NCBI RefSeq assembly: GCF_009765165.1
Contig: NZ_VLNU01000001.1
Location: 1,488,001 to 1,552,000 of the forward strand
Length of the DNA: 64,000 nucleotides
Source: Lysobacter panacisoli
GTDB taxonomy: Bacteria > Pseudomonadota > Gammaproteobacteria > Xanthomonadales > Xanthomonadaceae
Direction of reading: 5' to 3'
Shown here: piece after piece, positions 37,371-46,312 of the stretch
Position numbering within the stretch: position 1 is the stretch's first letter
How the letters are laid out: each line of letters starts with the position of its first letter
Notes under the pieces: generated by a model
Told to the model about the DNA's origin: nothing
Seen by the model: the letters and a program-made list of their open reading frames with translations, nothing else
Databases searched by the model: none
Program-made: the position numbers and the translations under genes

Positions 37371-38408
37371 TCAGACCGTCTCGGTGACCTTGTTGAGATG
37401 CGGCGGTACGTCCGGGTTGTGGCCGCGCGCGATCGCCAGCGCGTTCACCGCCTTGTAGAAGCTCTGCACCGCCAGCAGCGGCGTCATCGCCGGATGTTGC
37501 GAGGACGGCATCGGCAGCACGCCTTCGCGCGCGGCCGCGCCCGGCCAGGTCAGCCATACCGGCGCACCGCGTGCGCGGAATTCCTCCGCGACCGCAGCCG
37601 TGCCGCTGCCGGTGTCGTCGTCCTGCGCGAACGCCAGCACGGGGAAGCCCGGTCCGACGATCGCCATCGGCCCGTGCTTCACCTCGGCCGACGAGAACGC
37701 CTCGGCGTGCAGGCCGCAGGTTTCCTTGAACTTCAGCGCCGCTTCCTGCGCCGCGCCCAGACCCAGGCCACGACCGACCACGAACAGGTTGCGCGCATCC
37801 TTCAGTCCATCCACCAGCGGCGACCAGTCCTGCGACCATGCCGCGCGCAGCGCATCGGGCAGCGCATCGACCGCGGCGAGCAGTTTCGCGTCGCCGCTCC
37901 AGCGCGCAGTCAGCTGCAGCAGGGCGGCGAGCGAACACAGATAGCTCTTGGTCGCCGCGACGCTCTTCTCCGGGCCCGCGCGCAGCGGGATCACCGTGTC
38001 GGCGAGTTGCGCCAGCGGGGAATCCTCGACGTTGACCAGCGCGACCACGGTCGCGCCGGCGGCCTTGGCGATCTCGGCGTTGCGCACCAGGTCCGGGCTC
38101 TTGCCCGACTGCGAGATCGCCACGAACAGTGCGCCGAGCAGGTGCGGGCGCACCGCGTAGACCGAGCCCACCGACGGCGAGGCCGACGCGGTGACCAGGC
38201 CGAGCGTGGTCTCGAACAGGTACTTGCCGTAGGTCGCCGCGTGATCGGAGCTGCCGCGCGCGCAGGTGACGATGAACGGCGGCGGATTCTTCTTCAGGCG
38301 CTGCACCAGCGCGTCGATGACCGGCGCGTTGGCGGCGAACTGTCGCGCGACCGCGTCGGCGGCCTCGTGCGCTTCGGCGTGCATCTTCGTCGCGGTGGGA
38401 TCGATCAC
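37371..38408 (-). CDS. nagB-II: SIS-domain glucosamine-6-phosphate deaminase (NagB-II)
   Basis: A 345-residue protein with two SIS (sugar isomerase) domains: TCARGSSDHAATYGKYLFE near 48-66, ISQSGKSPDLVRNAEIAKAA near 98-117, then FVVGRGLGLGAAQEAALKFK and FSSAEVKHGP. The glutaminase domain of GlmS is missing, which marks the NagB-II type that deaminates glucosamine-6-P to fructose-6-P. Position between nagQ and nagA supports the role. It replaces the unrelated NagB of E. coli. Confidence 0.92.
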   Translation of the reverse strand: MIDPTATKMHAEAHEAADAVARQFAANAPVIDALVQRLKKNPPPFIVTCARGSSDHAATYGKYLFETTLGLVTASASPSVGSVYAVRPHLLGALFVAISQSGKSPDLVRNAEIAKAAGATVVALVNVEDSPLAQLADTVIPLRAGPEKSVAATKSYLCSLAALLQLTARWSGDAKLLAAVDALPDALRAAWSQDWSPLVDGLKDARNLFVVGRGLGLGAAQEAALKFKETCGLHAEAFSSAEVKHGPMAIVGPGFPVLAFAQDDDTGSGTAAVAEEFRARGAPVWLTWPGAAAREGVLPMPSSQHPAMTPLLAVQSFYKAVNALAIARGHNPDVPPHLNKVTETV

Positions 38409-38496
38409 GGTGTCGGGTCCTGTCGTTGCCGTCCCGGCGCCTGCGCAAGGCTGCGTCCGGGTGGTCTGTGGAATCGGTGCATGCCGCGCGCGAGGG

Positions 38497-39240
38497 TCAC
38501 TCGCTCTGCAGCTCGGCGACGAAGTCGTAGGCGTCGCCGCGATAGAAGGAACGGGTGTATTCGACGACGCGGCCGTCGTCGAGGAAGGTGCGGCGCTCGA
38601 TGAACAACCCGGGACTGCCCTCGGGCAGGTTCATCAGCCGGGCCTGCTCCGCGTCGAAGGCGATCGCGCGCAGACGCTGCAGCGCGCGGGTCGGGCGCAG
38701 GCCGAGCTTCTGGAACGTCTCGTACAGCGAGTTCTCCACCAGCGACGGATCGGCCAGCACCGACTGCGGCACCACCGTGCGCTCCAGCGCCAGCGCGGTG
38801 CCCTCGGCGATGCGCAGGCGGTAGTAGCGCACCACCTGCGCGCCAGGCGAGAGATTGAGCGCCATCGCCTCGTCGGGCGTGACTTCGCCGATGCCGCGTT
38901 CGATGAAGCGCGACTTCGGATCGAGCCCGCGCGCGCGCAGGTCGTCGGTGAAGCTGGTCAGCTTGGAGAACGACTTGACGATGCGTTCGGCGACGAAGGT
39001 GCCCGAACCCTGTCGCTGCACCAGCAGGCCATCGGCGACGAGGCCGGAAATCGCCTTGCGCACGGTCACGCGCGACAGGTCCAGCAGCTTGGTCAGCTCG
39101 CGCTCGCTCGGCAGCGCCTGCCCCGGCGTCAGCTCGCCGTTCTCGACCGCGTGCTGGAGGGTGCGACGCAGGTGCTGGTACGCCGGTGCGCGTCGCGCGT
39201 CGGCCTGGCGATGGAACTCGTTGACCAGATACTGCTGCAT
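38497..39240 (-). CDS. nagQ: GntR family regulator NagQ
   Basis: A 247-residue GntR regulator of the HutC subfamily. The winged helix (about 12-85) contains LPSERELTKLLDLSRVTVRK and LVADGLLVQRQGSGTFV. The UTRA ligand-binding domain (about 95-240) carries ERTVVPQSVLADPS and ERRTFLDDGRVVEYTRSFYR. GlcNAc-6-P or a similar sugar phosphate is the expected effector. ATG 39240 has no obvious ribosome site; an in-frame GTG at 39267 is an alternative and would place the candidate operator inside the coding region. It is followed after 88 bp by nagB-II. Confidence 0.88.
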   Translation of the reverse strand: MQQYLVNEFHRQADARRAPAYQHLRRTLQHAVENGELTPGQALPSERELTKLLDLSRVTVRKAISGLVADGLLVQRQGSGTFVAERIVKSFSKLTSFTDDLRARGLDPKSRFIERGIGEVTPDEAMALNLSPGAQVVRYYRLRIAEGTALALERTVVPQSVLADPSLVENSLYETFQKLGLRPTRALQRLRAIAFDAEQARLMNLPEGSPGLFIERRTFLDDGRVVEYTRSFYRGDAYDFVAELQSE

Positions 39241-39249
39241 GGCATGACG

Positions 39250-39266
39250 ATACCAGTGGCATACCA
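39250..39266 (-). promoter_or_regulatory. TGGTAT direct-repeat operator at nagQ
   Basis: On the minus strand two TGGTAT hexamers (39266-39261 and 39255-39250) stand 11 bp apart just before the nagQ start. The downstream copy is embedded in ACTGGTATCGTCA, which occurs identically in front of zwf. The position suits autoregulation by NagQ. TGGTAT could alternatively be an extended -10 promoter element. Confidence 0.6.
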
Positions 39267-39479
39267 CTCAGGGCAAGCCAACCCCGCGGTCTCAGCGCCG
39301 GGCTCGCCGGGAGCGCGCCCCCGCGAGGCTCCGTCCGTCGGGTGGCCGACGGGTCTTCGCGCCCGCATAACGCCAAGTGCTTGAAGTTCAAGGATGGAGC
39401 CGGCCCGAACCCTCAGGGAAGGGGCGATTCCAGCCCCGCGGCAGTGCCGATGCCTACGCCAAACGGCGGATTGCACCTC

Positions 39480-39508
39480 TGGTATTTGACTGGTATCGTC
39501 ACTGGTAT
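39480..39508 (+). promoter_or_regulatory. Three TGGTAT repeats upstream of zwf
   Basis: TGGTAT begins at 39480, 39491 and 39503, at spacings of 11 and 12 bp, about one helical turn. The last copy ends 42 bp before the zwf start. The middle copy shares ACTGGTATCGTCA with the nagQ site. The rest of the 310-bp divergent region 39241-39550 shows no other feature I can support. Confidence 0.6.
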
Positions 39509-39550
39509 GGTTCTGGTCTACATTCAACGGCAGTCCTTCCGGAGCGTCCC

Positions 39551-41020
39551 GTGAGCCCCCTTGTCGCGCCGATGGCGCCTTTCGACCTGATCATCTTCGG
39601 CGGCACCGGCGACCTCGCCCTGCGCAAGCTCCTGCCCGCCCTGTTCCATCGCTACGTCGACGGCCAGATCGTCGCCGGCACGCGCATCTTCGGTCTGGCC
39701 CGCGACACCCAGACCGACGAGGCCTACCGCGAACGCGTGCGCGAGGCGCTGCAGAAGAACCTCGCCTTCGACATGCGCGCCCCCGCGGCGCTGGAACCGT
39801 TCCTGCAGCTGCTGTCGTATCGCCGCATCGACCTGTCCACCGATACCGGCTGGGCCGAGCTGGCCGGCGAGCTGTCCGACGAATCGCGCGTGCGGGTGTT
39901 CTACCTCGCGGTCGGCCCGGACCTGTTCGGCAGCGTCGGTGCGCGCCTGCAGGCGCACGGCCTGACCGGTGCGAACACACGCGTGGTCGTCGAAAAGCCG
40001 ATCGGCCACGACCAGGCCAGCGCCGCGGCGATCAACGATGCGCTCGGCCAGGTGTTCGCCGAATCGCAGATCTATCGAATCGACCACTACCTCGGCAAGG
40101 AAACGGTGCAGAACCTGACCGCGCTGCGCTTCAGCAACGCGCTGTTCGAACCGCTGTGGAAGGCCGAGCACATCGACCACGTGCAGATCACCGTGGCCGA
40201 GACCGTCGGGCTGGAGCGTCGCGCCAGCTACTACGACAAGTCCGGCGCGCTGCGCGACATGGTCCAGAACCACATGCTGCAGCTGCTGTGCCTGGTGGCG
40301 ATGGAGCCGCCGAGCTCGCTCGCCGCCGACGCGATCCGCGACGAGAAGCTGAAGGTGCTGCGCTCGCTGCGCCCGATCGAGAACGGCGCGACGGCGCACG
40401 CCACCGTGCGCGGCCAGTACCGCGCCGGTGCCGTCGAAGGTCGCCCCGTCCCGGGCTACCTCGAAGAACTCGGCAGCAACGATTCGCGCACCGAAACCTT
40501 CGTCGCGCTCAAGGCCGAAGTGCGCAACTGGCGCTGGGCCGGCGTGCCGTTCTACCTGCGCACCGGCAAGCGCCTGGCCGAGCGCCAGTCCGAGATCGTG
40601 GTGACGTTCCGCCAGGTGCCGCATTCGATCTTCGGCGACGAACCGATCGCGCAGAACCAGCTCGTCATCCGCCTGCAGCCCGACGAAGGCGTGAAGCTGT
40701 GGCTCAACAACAAGGTGCCCGGCCCCGGCGGCCTGCGCCTGCGCCGCGTGCCGATGGACCTGAGCTTCGCCGAGACGTTCGGCGGCCGTCAGCCTGAAGC
40801 GTACGAACGCCTGCTGATGGACGTCGTGCGCGGCAATCCGATGCTGTTCATGCGTCGCGACGAAGTGGAAGCGGCGTGGGCGTGGATCGATCCGATCCTC
40901 GCCGCGTGGCAGGCCAGCAGCGATGCGCCCAAACCCTACACCGCGGGCAGCTGGGGACCCAGCGCGGCCGTGGCCCTGATCGAACGCGACGGAAGGACGT
41001 GGCATGAGGACGCTGTCTAG
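39551..41020 (+). CDS. zwf: Glucose-6-phosphate 1-dehydrogenase
   Basis: A 489-residue NADP(+)-dependent enzyme, first step of the Entner-Doudoroff and pentose phosphate pathways. Nucleotide-binding motif IIFGGTGDLALRKLLPA opens the protein. The substrate-binding RIDHYLGKETVQN places H179, and VQNHMLQLL carries the likely catalytic histidine. FYLRTGKRLAER is the conserved C-terminal motif. The GTG at 39551 has GGAG 6 nt upstream; an internal ATG at 39572 is the alternative. The 3' end overlaps pgl by 17 nt. Confidence 0.95.
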   Translation: MSPLVAPMAPFDLIIFGGTGDLALRKLLPALFHRYVDGQIVAGTRIFGLARDTQTDEAYRERVREALQKNLAFDMRAPAALEPFLQLLSYRRIDLSTDTGWAELAGELSDESRVRVFYLAVGPDLFGSVGARLQAHGLTGANTRVVVEKPIGHDQASAAAINDALGQVFAESQIYRIDHYLGKETVQNLTALRFSNALFEPLWKAEHIDHVQITVAETVGLERRASYYDKSGALRDMVQNHMLQLLCLVAMEPPSSLAADAIRDEKLKVLRSLRPIENGATAHATVRGQYRAGAVEGRPVPGYLEELGSNDSRTETFVALKAEVRNWRWAGVPFYLRTGKRLAERQSEIVVTFRQVPHSIFGDEPIAQNQLVIRLQPDEGVKLWLNNKVPGPGGLRLRRVPMDLSFAETFGGRQPEAYERLLMDVVRGNPMLFMRRDEVEAAWAWIDPILAAWQASSDAPKPYTAGSWGPSAAVALIERDGRTWHEDAV

Positions 41021-41774
41021 AACTGCCCTGTCCAAGAGCGCGCTGGCGGAGCGACTGACCGTGCTGACACCCGACCCGTTGCCCACGCGCGAGCACCTGT
41101 TCGACGACAAGGCGCAGCTAGCCGTCGCACTGGCGAAAGCTGTCGCCGCCGACCTGCGCGGCGCGATCGCGCGTCGCGGCGTCGCGCGGCTGGCCGTCTC
41201 CGGTGGCACCACGCCGCGCGCGTTCCTGACCGAACTGTCGAAACAGACGCTCGACTGGGCGCACGTCACCGTCGTGCCGGTCGACGATCGCTGGGTCGCA
41301 TCCGACCATCCGCGTTCGAACGAACGCCTCCTGCGCGAGACGCTGTTCCAGGGCGCCGCCGCGCAGGCGCAGCTGCTGCCGTTGCGTCGGCCGACGTCCA
41401 CGCCAGAAGCCGCGCTGCTGCCGGTGCTGAGCCAGGTCGCCAACGAAGCGCTGCCGCTGGACGTGGTGGTGCTCGGCATGGGCGAGGACGGCCATGTCGC
41501 ATCGCTGTTCCCCGATCTCGAACGCCGCGACGTCGGCCTGCAACCGCGTGGCCGCGCGCCGGTGCTCGCGATCCGCAGCGCCTCCGCGCCGGAACCGCGC
41601 ATGACCCTCACGTTGAGCGCGATCTTCACCGCGCCGTCGCTGTACCTGCACATCGAAGGCGCGAAGAAGCGACAGGTGCTGGACAACGCCGCACGCGATC
41701 CGCGCTCGACCCTGCCGATCCGTTCCGTGCTCGCCGGTTCGCCGGTCGTACCGCTGCTTTACTGGAGTCCGTAA
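41004..41774 (+). CDS. pgl: 6-phosphogluconolactonase
   Basis: A 256-residue DevB-type lactonase hydrolysing 6-phosphogluconolactone. Motifs are [15 protein letters not shown] (phosphate binding), [35 protein letters not shown] and [14 protein letters not shown]. It starts at an ATG inside the last codons of zwf with AAGGA just upstream, so translation is coupled. The stop is 6 bp before the edd GTG. Confidence 0.94.
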   Translation: MRTLSRTALSKSALAERLTVLTPDPLPTREHLFDDKAQLAVALAKAVAADLRGAIARRGVARLAVSGGTTPRAFLTELSKQTLDWAHVTVVPVDDRWVASDHPRSNERLLRETLFQGAAAQAQLLPLRRPTSTPEAALLPVLSQVANEALPLDVVVLGMGEDGHVASLFPDLERRDVGLQPRGRAPVLAIRSASAPEPRMTLTLSAIFTAPSLYLHIEGAKKRQVLDNAARDPRSTLPIRSVLAGSPVVPLLYWSP

Positions 41775-41780
41775 GCCGAA

Positions 41781-43613
41781 GTGGACACGTATCCCGCCCT
41801 GCATCCCGTCGTCGCCGACGTCACCGAACGCATCCGCAAGCGCAGCGCCAGCAGTCGCGCCGCGTACCTGGCGCGCATCGACGCCGCCTGCGGTCGCGGC
41901 CCGCACCGCGCCACGCTGTCGTGCGGCAACCTCGCCCACGGCTTCGCCGCCTGCGGCACCGACAAGACCGCGCTGCGCGGCGGCCACGCGCCGAACATCG
42001 GCATCGTCACCGCGTACAACGACATGCTCTCGGCGCACCAGCCGCTGGAGCGCTTTCCGTTCCTGATCAAGAATGCCGCGCGCAGTGTCGGCGCGACCGC
42101 ACAGGTCGCCGGTGGCGTGCCGGCGATGTGCGACGGCGTGACCCAGGGTCGCGCCGGCATGGAGCTGTCGCTGTTCTCGCGCGAAGTGATCGCGCTGTCG
42201 ACCGCGGTGGCGCTGTCGCACGACATGTTCGACGCCGCGCTGTACCTGGGCGTGTGCGACAAGATCGTCCCGGGCCTGCTGATCGGTGCGCTGAGCTTCG
42301 GCCACCTGCCCGCGATCTTCGTGCCCGCCGGCCCGATGACATCGGGCCTGCCGAACGACGAGAAATCGCGAGTGCGCCAGCGCTACGCGACCGGCGAGGC
42401 CACGCGCGAGGAACTGCTCGAAGCCGAGGCGCAGAGTTACCACGGCCCCGGCACCTGCACGTTCTACGGCACCGCCAATTCCAACCAGATGCTGATGGAA
42501 CTGATGGGCCTGCACCTGCCCGGTTCCAGCTTCATCAATCCCGACAATCCGCTGCGCGATGCGCTCACCGCGCAGGCCGCGCGACGTGTCGCGCAGATCA
42601 CGGCGCTGGGCGAGGACTACCGCCCGATCGGCCGCATCGTCGACGAGCGCGCGATCGTCAACGGCGTGATCGGACTGCACACGACCGGTGGTTCCACCAA
42701 CCACCTGCTGCACCTCATCGCGATCGCCGCAGCTGCGGGCATCGAACTGCGCCTGGAGGATTTCGACGCGCTGTCCTCTGTGGTGCCGCTGCTGGCTCGC
42801 GTGTATCCCAACGGCAGCGCCGACGTGAACCACTTCCATGCGGCCGGCGGCCTCGCGTTCCTGATCGGCGAGCTGCTCGATGCGGGCCTGCTGCACGGCG
42901 ATGTCGAAACCATCGCCGGCCCGGGCCTGGCGCGCTATCGCGTCGAAGCGCGGCTCGCGCCGGAGCAACAGGTCGACTACGTGCCGGCAACCGGACGCAG
43001 TGGCGATCCCACGGTCCTGCGTCCGGTTGCCGAGCCGTTCCGTCCCGATGGCGGCCTGCGCGTGCTGCACGGAACGCTGGGCACCGCGGCGATCAAGGTC
43101 TCGGCGGTGCCGGAAGACCGGTGGCAGATCGAGGCGCCGTGCCGGGTGTTCTCCGACCAGTCGCAGGTCAAGGCCGCGTTCGATCGTGGCGAACTGGATC
43201 GCGACGTCATCGTCGTCGTGCGCTTCCAGGGACCGCAGGCCAATGGCATGCCCGAGCTGCACCAGCTCACGCCAACGCTGAGCGTGCTGCAGAAGCGTGG
43301 CCATCGCGTCGCGCTGGTCACCGACGGACGCATGTCGGGCGCGTCGGGCCAGGTGCCCGCGGCGATCCACATCAGCCCCGAAGCCGCCGTCGGCGGTCCG
43401 CTGGCGAAGCTGCGCGACGGCGACGTCGTGCGCGTCGATGCGGTCGCCGGCGCGCTGCAGGTACATGTGCCGAAGGACGAATGGGATTCGCGCGAGAACG
43501 CCAGCGCCGACCTGTCGCCCTCGCACGTCGGCATGGGCCGCGAGCTGTTCTCGGTGTTCCGCCAGATGGCGGCGCCGGCGGATCGCGGCGGCGGGATCTT
43601 CAATCCCGCCTGA
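41781..43613 (+). CDS. edd: Phosphogluconate dehydratase
   Basis: A 610-residue IlvD/Edd family [4Fe-4S] dehydratase making 2-keto-3-deoxy-6-phosphogluconate. Fe-S and metal-site motifs include [55 protein letters not shown] and [17 protein letters not shown]; the C-terminal [18 protein letters not shown] is present. The start is a GTG. It is the third gene of the zwf-pgl-edd-eda operon. Confidence 0.95.
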   Translation: MDTYPALHPVVADVTERIRKRSASSRAAYLARIDAACGRGPHRATLSCGNLAHGFAACGTDKTALRGGHAPNIGIVTAYNDMLSAHQPLERFPFLIKNAARSVGATAQVAGGVPAMCDGVTQGRAGMELSLFSREVIALSTAVALSHDMFDAALYLGVCDKIVPGLLIGALSFGHLPAIFVPAGPMTSGLPNDEKSRVRQRYATGEATREELLEAEAQSYHGPGTCTFYGTANSNQMLMELMGLHLPGSSFINPDNPLRDALTAQAARRVAQITALGEDYRPIGRIVDERAIVNGVIGLHTTGGSTNHLLHLIAIAAAAGIELRLEDFDALSSVVPLLARVYPNGSADVNHFHAAGGLAFLIGELLDAGLLHGDVETIAGPGLARYRVEARLAPEQQVDYVPATGRSGDPTVLRPVAEPFRPDGGLRVLHGTLGTAAIKVSAVPEDRWQIEAPCRVFSDQSQVKAAFDRGELDRDVIVVVRFQGPQANGMPELHQLTPTLSVLQKRGHRVALVTDGRMSGASGQVPAAIHISPEAAVGGPLAKLRDGDVVRVDAVAGALQVHVPKDEWDSRENASADLSPSHVGMGRELFSVFRQMAAPADRGGGIFNPA

Positions 43614-43668
43614 GCTTCAGGACAACGCATCAAGGCGCGCACGCGCCGCACTTTCCGGAGAAGAAGAG

Positions 43669-44295
43669 ATGGGCCTGCTGGAATCCGTACTGCACGTCGC
43701 GCCGGTGATGCCGGTGGTGGTGATCGAGGACGCGAAGCACGCGGTGTCGCTGGCGCGCGCGCTGGTCGCCGGTGGCATTCCCGCCATCGAGATCACGCTG
43801 CGCACGCGCGCCGCGCTCGATGCGGTGCGTGCGATCGCCAACGAAGTCGACGGTGCGATCGTCGGCGTGGGCACCGTGCGCAAGCCGCAGGACCTGCTCG
43901 ATGCACAGCAGGCGGGCGCGCGCTTCGCGGTGTCGCCGGGTTCGACGCCGAACCTGATCGCCGCGGCCAAGGACCAGCCGCTGCCGTGGCTGCCGGGCAC
44001 CGCCACCGCGAGCGAGGCGATGACGCTGGCCGAGCACGGCTTCATCTTCCAGAAATTCTTCCCGGCCGAAGCCGCCGGCGGTGCGCCGGCACTGCGCTCG
44101 CTGCACGGCCCGCTGCCGGAGATCCGTTTCTGCGCGACCGGCGGCATCGGTGCGCACAATGCGCGCGACTACCTCGCCACGCCGAACGTGGCCTGCGTCG
44201 GTGGCTCGTGGATCACCCCGTCGCGCCTGGTCGCCGCGGAGGAATGGGGCGCGATCGAAGCCCTCGCCCGCGCCGCGACGCTGCTGCGCGCGTAA
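43669..44295 (+). CDS. eda: KDPG aldolase
   Basis: A 208-residue class I aldolase splitting 2-keto-3-deoxy-6-phosphogluconate to pyruvate and glyceraldehyde-3-P. E41 in [10 protein letters not shown] and Schiff-base K129 in [14 protein letters not shown] are present, with [13 protein letters not shown] and [11 protein letters not shown]. The ATG at 43669 has GGAGAAGAAG just upstream; the same frame is open further left but overlaps edd without a ribosome site. It is the last gene of the Entner-Doudoroff operon. Confidence 0.95.
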   Translation: MGLLESVLHVAPVMPVVVIEDAKHAVSLARALVAGGIPAIEITLRTRAALDAVRAIANEVDGAIVGVGTVRKPQDLLDAQQAGARFAVSPGSTPNLIAAAKDQPLPWLPGTATASEAMTLAEHGFIFQKFFPAEAAGGAPALRSLHGPLPEIRFCATGGIGAHNARDYLATPNVACVGGSWITPSRLVAAEEWGAIEALARAATLLRA

Positions 44296-44367
44296 GCGGC
44301 ATTGCAGAAGCGATAGCCCACTGATCGGTTGCGGCGAAGGCATCCCTGCCTTCGTCGCGCGCCGTAG

Positions 44368-44733
44368 CTACTTCTTCAACTCGATCACCAGCGTCCGCAC
44401 CGCGGTCGCGCTTTCGTTCTTCGTGTCGTGCGTGACCGGGCCGCTCCAGGCGACGTCGCCGGCCTTGCGCTCGAGTTCCTTCACCGCACCGCTGGCATCG
44501 GTCTGGCGGGCCTTGCCTCCGGTGAGGAAGACGACGACGTGGTCCTGGTGCGAATGCATGCCGGTGGTGGCGCCCGGTGGCATGTTGAGCTCGATCACGC
44601 GCACTTCGTCGTTGTCCAGCACGACCTTGGCGTTCTTCGCCGCGGTCTTGGCCAGGTCCTGCGCCGTCGCCGCGGGCAACCACGCCAGGACGGCAAGGGC
44701 CGCGCATGCGGCCGTCGCGATGGATCGCTTCAT
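44368..44733 (-). CDS. Exported cupin-domain protein
   Basis: A 121-residue protein with a signal peptide (ATAACAALAVLAWLPAATAQ). The small cupin beta-barrel has motif 1 MPPGATTGMHSHQDHVVVFL (a histidine set for a metal) and a later AGDVAWSGPVTHDTKN. Such single-domain periplasmic cupins have no agreed role. It is convergent with eda. The substrate is unknown. The gap 44734-44919 shows no feature I can name. Confidence 0.75.
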   Translation of the reverse strand: MKRSIATAACAALAVLAWLPAATAQDLAKTAAKNAKVVLDNDEVRVIELNMPPGATTGMHSHQDHVVVFLTGGKARQTDASGAVKELERKAGDVAWSGPVTHDTKNESATAVRTLVIELKK

Positions 44734-44919
44734 GGTGGATCTCCCTACTCGTTGCGGCGAGCGGGAACGTCCGGCTTCGGGTACCCGCGGGGCAGGGCGG
44801 GCGGTGCGGCGGAGTGGCGGTCGGGCGCTCGCGGAATGACCCGACGCGTGGCATCCCCGCGCGGGTCGGGCTGCCGCGCGGGCACCGATGCAAACGCGGC
44901 GCGTCCGCGCGACCGGCCT

Positions 44920-46239
44920 TCAGCAGATGCCGGATTCCTCGATCATCTCGTCCTCGAAGGCGACGAAGCGCTGCAGGTCGAGCCGGTCCAGGCGCAGCCG
45001 CTGGGCGGCCGTGGAGAATGCCATCGTCGCAAGCACGCGCTGCGGGTCGCGCGCCCACGGCGGCACGTACAGCGGCGGCGCGATCAGACCGCTGTCGCGA
45101 TACGGCGCCAGCTCGATCACGTCGGCGGTGGTCAGGCGCCCGGCGAACAGCATCGGCAGCAGGTCGCCGCGGCCTTCCTGCAGCGCCTTGCGCATGAACA
45201 CGTGCACGATCATCACGCCTTCCAGGTACGCGCCGTCCTTGGTGAAGCACACGCGTCCGCGCACGTCGCCGCCGCGGAAGATGCGCGACGCGCTGCGGTA
45301 GCTTTCGACCTCGCTCTGCCCGGCTTCGAGGAAGCCCTTGAACACCTCGATGAAGTCGGCGCCGTCCAGCGCCTGCTTCACCATCATCACGCGCAGCGCG
45401 ATGCGGCGCAGGCGGGCGATGTCGAGCGCGCCGGTGACGATCTCGGAGAACGTCGCCAGTCCTTCCTGCACGCGCGTAGTGCGCGGCGAGCCGATCCCGA
45501 GCGCATGCAGGTGCGGCTGGTGCATGCCGTTGAGCAGCGTCGCGGTATGGATGAAGGCCTCGTGTTCGACCAGCTGCTCCAGGTCGCGCTCAGAGAACAT
45601 CGCCGTGGCGCGCAGGCTGATGCGGCGGCTGCCGGCGGTGGCCTTGGACGACAGTTCCGGATCGAGCACCACGCGCACGTCGTCGTGCTTGAAGAACGGG
45701 CCGATGCGTTCGCGCAGGCGTTCGGCGAATTCCTGCGCGGGGATGTCGAACGGCACCTCCGGCAGCAGGCGGTCGGAGATCAGCTCGTCGGTGATCGCCA
45801 GCATCTCGCGCGCGCTGTCGACGTTGTTGACGTCCTGGCTGCGGTAGCGGAAATCCGGCCGGCCGTAGAGCAGGGCCGAGCAGCGGGTGAATTCGGGGGT
45901 GCCGATCGCGCCGAGCATCTGCGCGGCGACCCGGTAGCTCCATGCGGTCTTGTAGAGCCAGCGGCCGATCGGATGGCGCTGGTCGATCTCGCACATCAGC
46001 GTGCGCAGGCCGTCGATGGTGTCTATCAGGGGCAGCGGCTGGGTGCCCGGCTGCGGCAACTCCGGCTTGCCGGCGCGCCATTGCGCGAGGAAGCGTTCCT
46101 CCAGCCCGCTCGCCCAGCCGATGGCCTTGAGCACGCACACCTTGCGACCCAGCGCGACCAGTCGCCGGTCCTGCTCGAACAGGCGCTCCAGCGCCGGGTC
46201 GTTCTGTATGGGGGAGACGATCTCGGCGGTCGCGTTCAT
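44920..46239 (-). CDS. DUF1704 (QEGLA-motif) putative metallopeptidase
   Basis: A 439-residue protein. It carries HEAFIH (H226-H231), an HExxxH zinc motif, and E259 in RVQEGLATFSEIV, the QEGLA motif that names the family (often annotated 'flavohemoglobin expression-modulating QEGLA motif protein'). DUF1704 is the family of the animal MATCAP tubulin carboxypeptidases, whose zinc site uses these residues, so peptidase activity is plausible. The bacterial substrate is unknown. There is no signal peptide. The ATG at 46239 follows GGGAG-poor sequence; the start is moderately certain. Confidence 0.8.
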   Translation of the reverse strand: MNATAEIVSPIQNDPALERLFEQDRRLVALGRKVCVLKAIGWASGLEERFLAQWRAGKPELPQPGTQPLPLIDTIDGLRTLMCEIDQRHPIGRWLYKTAWSYRVAAQMLGAIGTPEFTRCSALLYGRPDFRYRSQDVNNVDSAREMLAITDELISDRLLPEVPFDIPAQEFAERLRERIGPFFKHDDVRVVLDPELSSKATAGSRRISLRATAMFSERDLEQLVEHEAFIHTATLLNGMHQPHLHALGIGSPRTTRVQEGLATFSEIVTGALDIARLRRIALRVMMVKQALDGADFIEVFKGFLEAGQSEVESYRSASRIFRGGDVRGRVCFTKDGAYLEGVMIVHVFMRKALQEGRGDLLPMLFAGRLTTADVIELAPYRDSGLIAPPLYVPPWARDPQRVLATMAFSTAAQRLRLDRLDLQRFVAFEDEMIEESGIC

Positions 46240-46312
46240 GGCCCTGCTCCCGATACCTGCGCTCAGGAGCGGTAGCAGAGCACCGGCCGCGTTTGCCGGC
46301 CGTGAGCGCGGA

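Noticed and set aside
41118..43526. An 802-codon minus-strand frame opposite pgl and edd
   Set aside because: Shadow frame from biased codon use; edd and pgl are certain on the plus strand.
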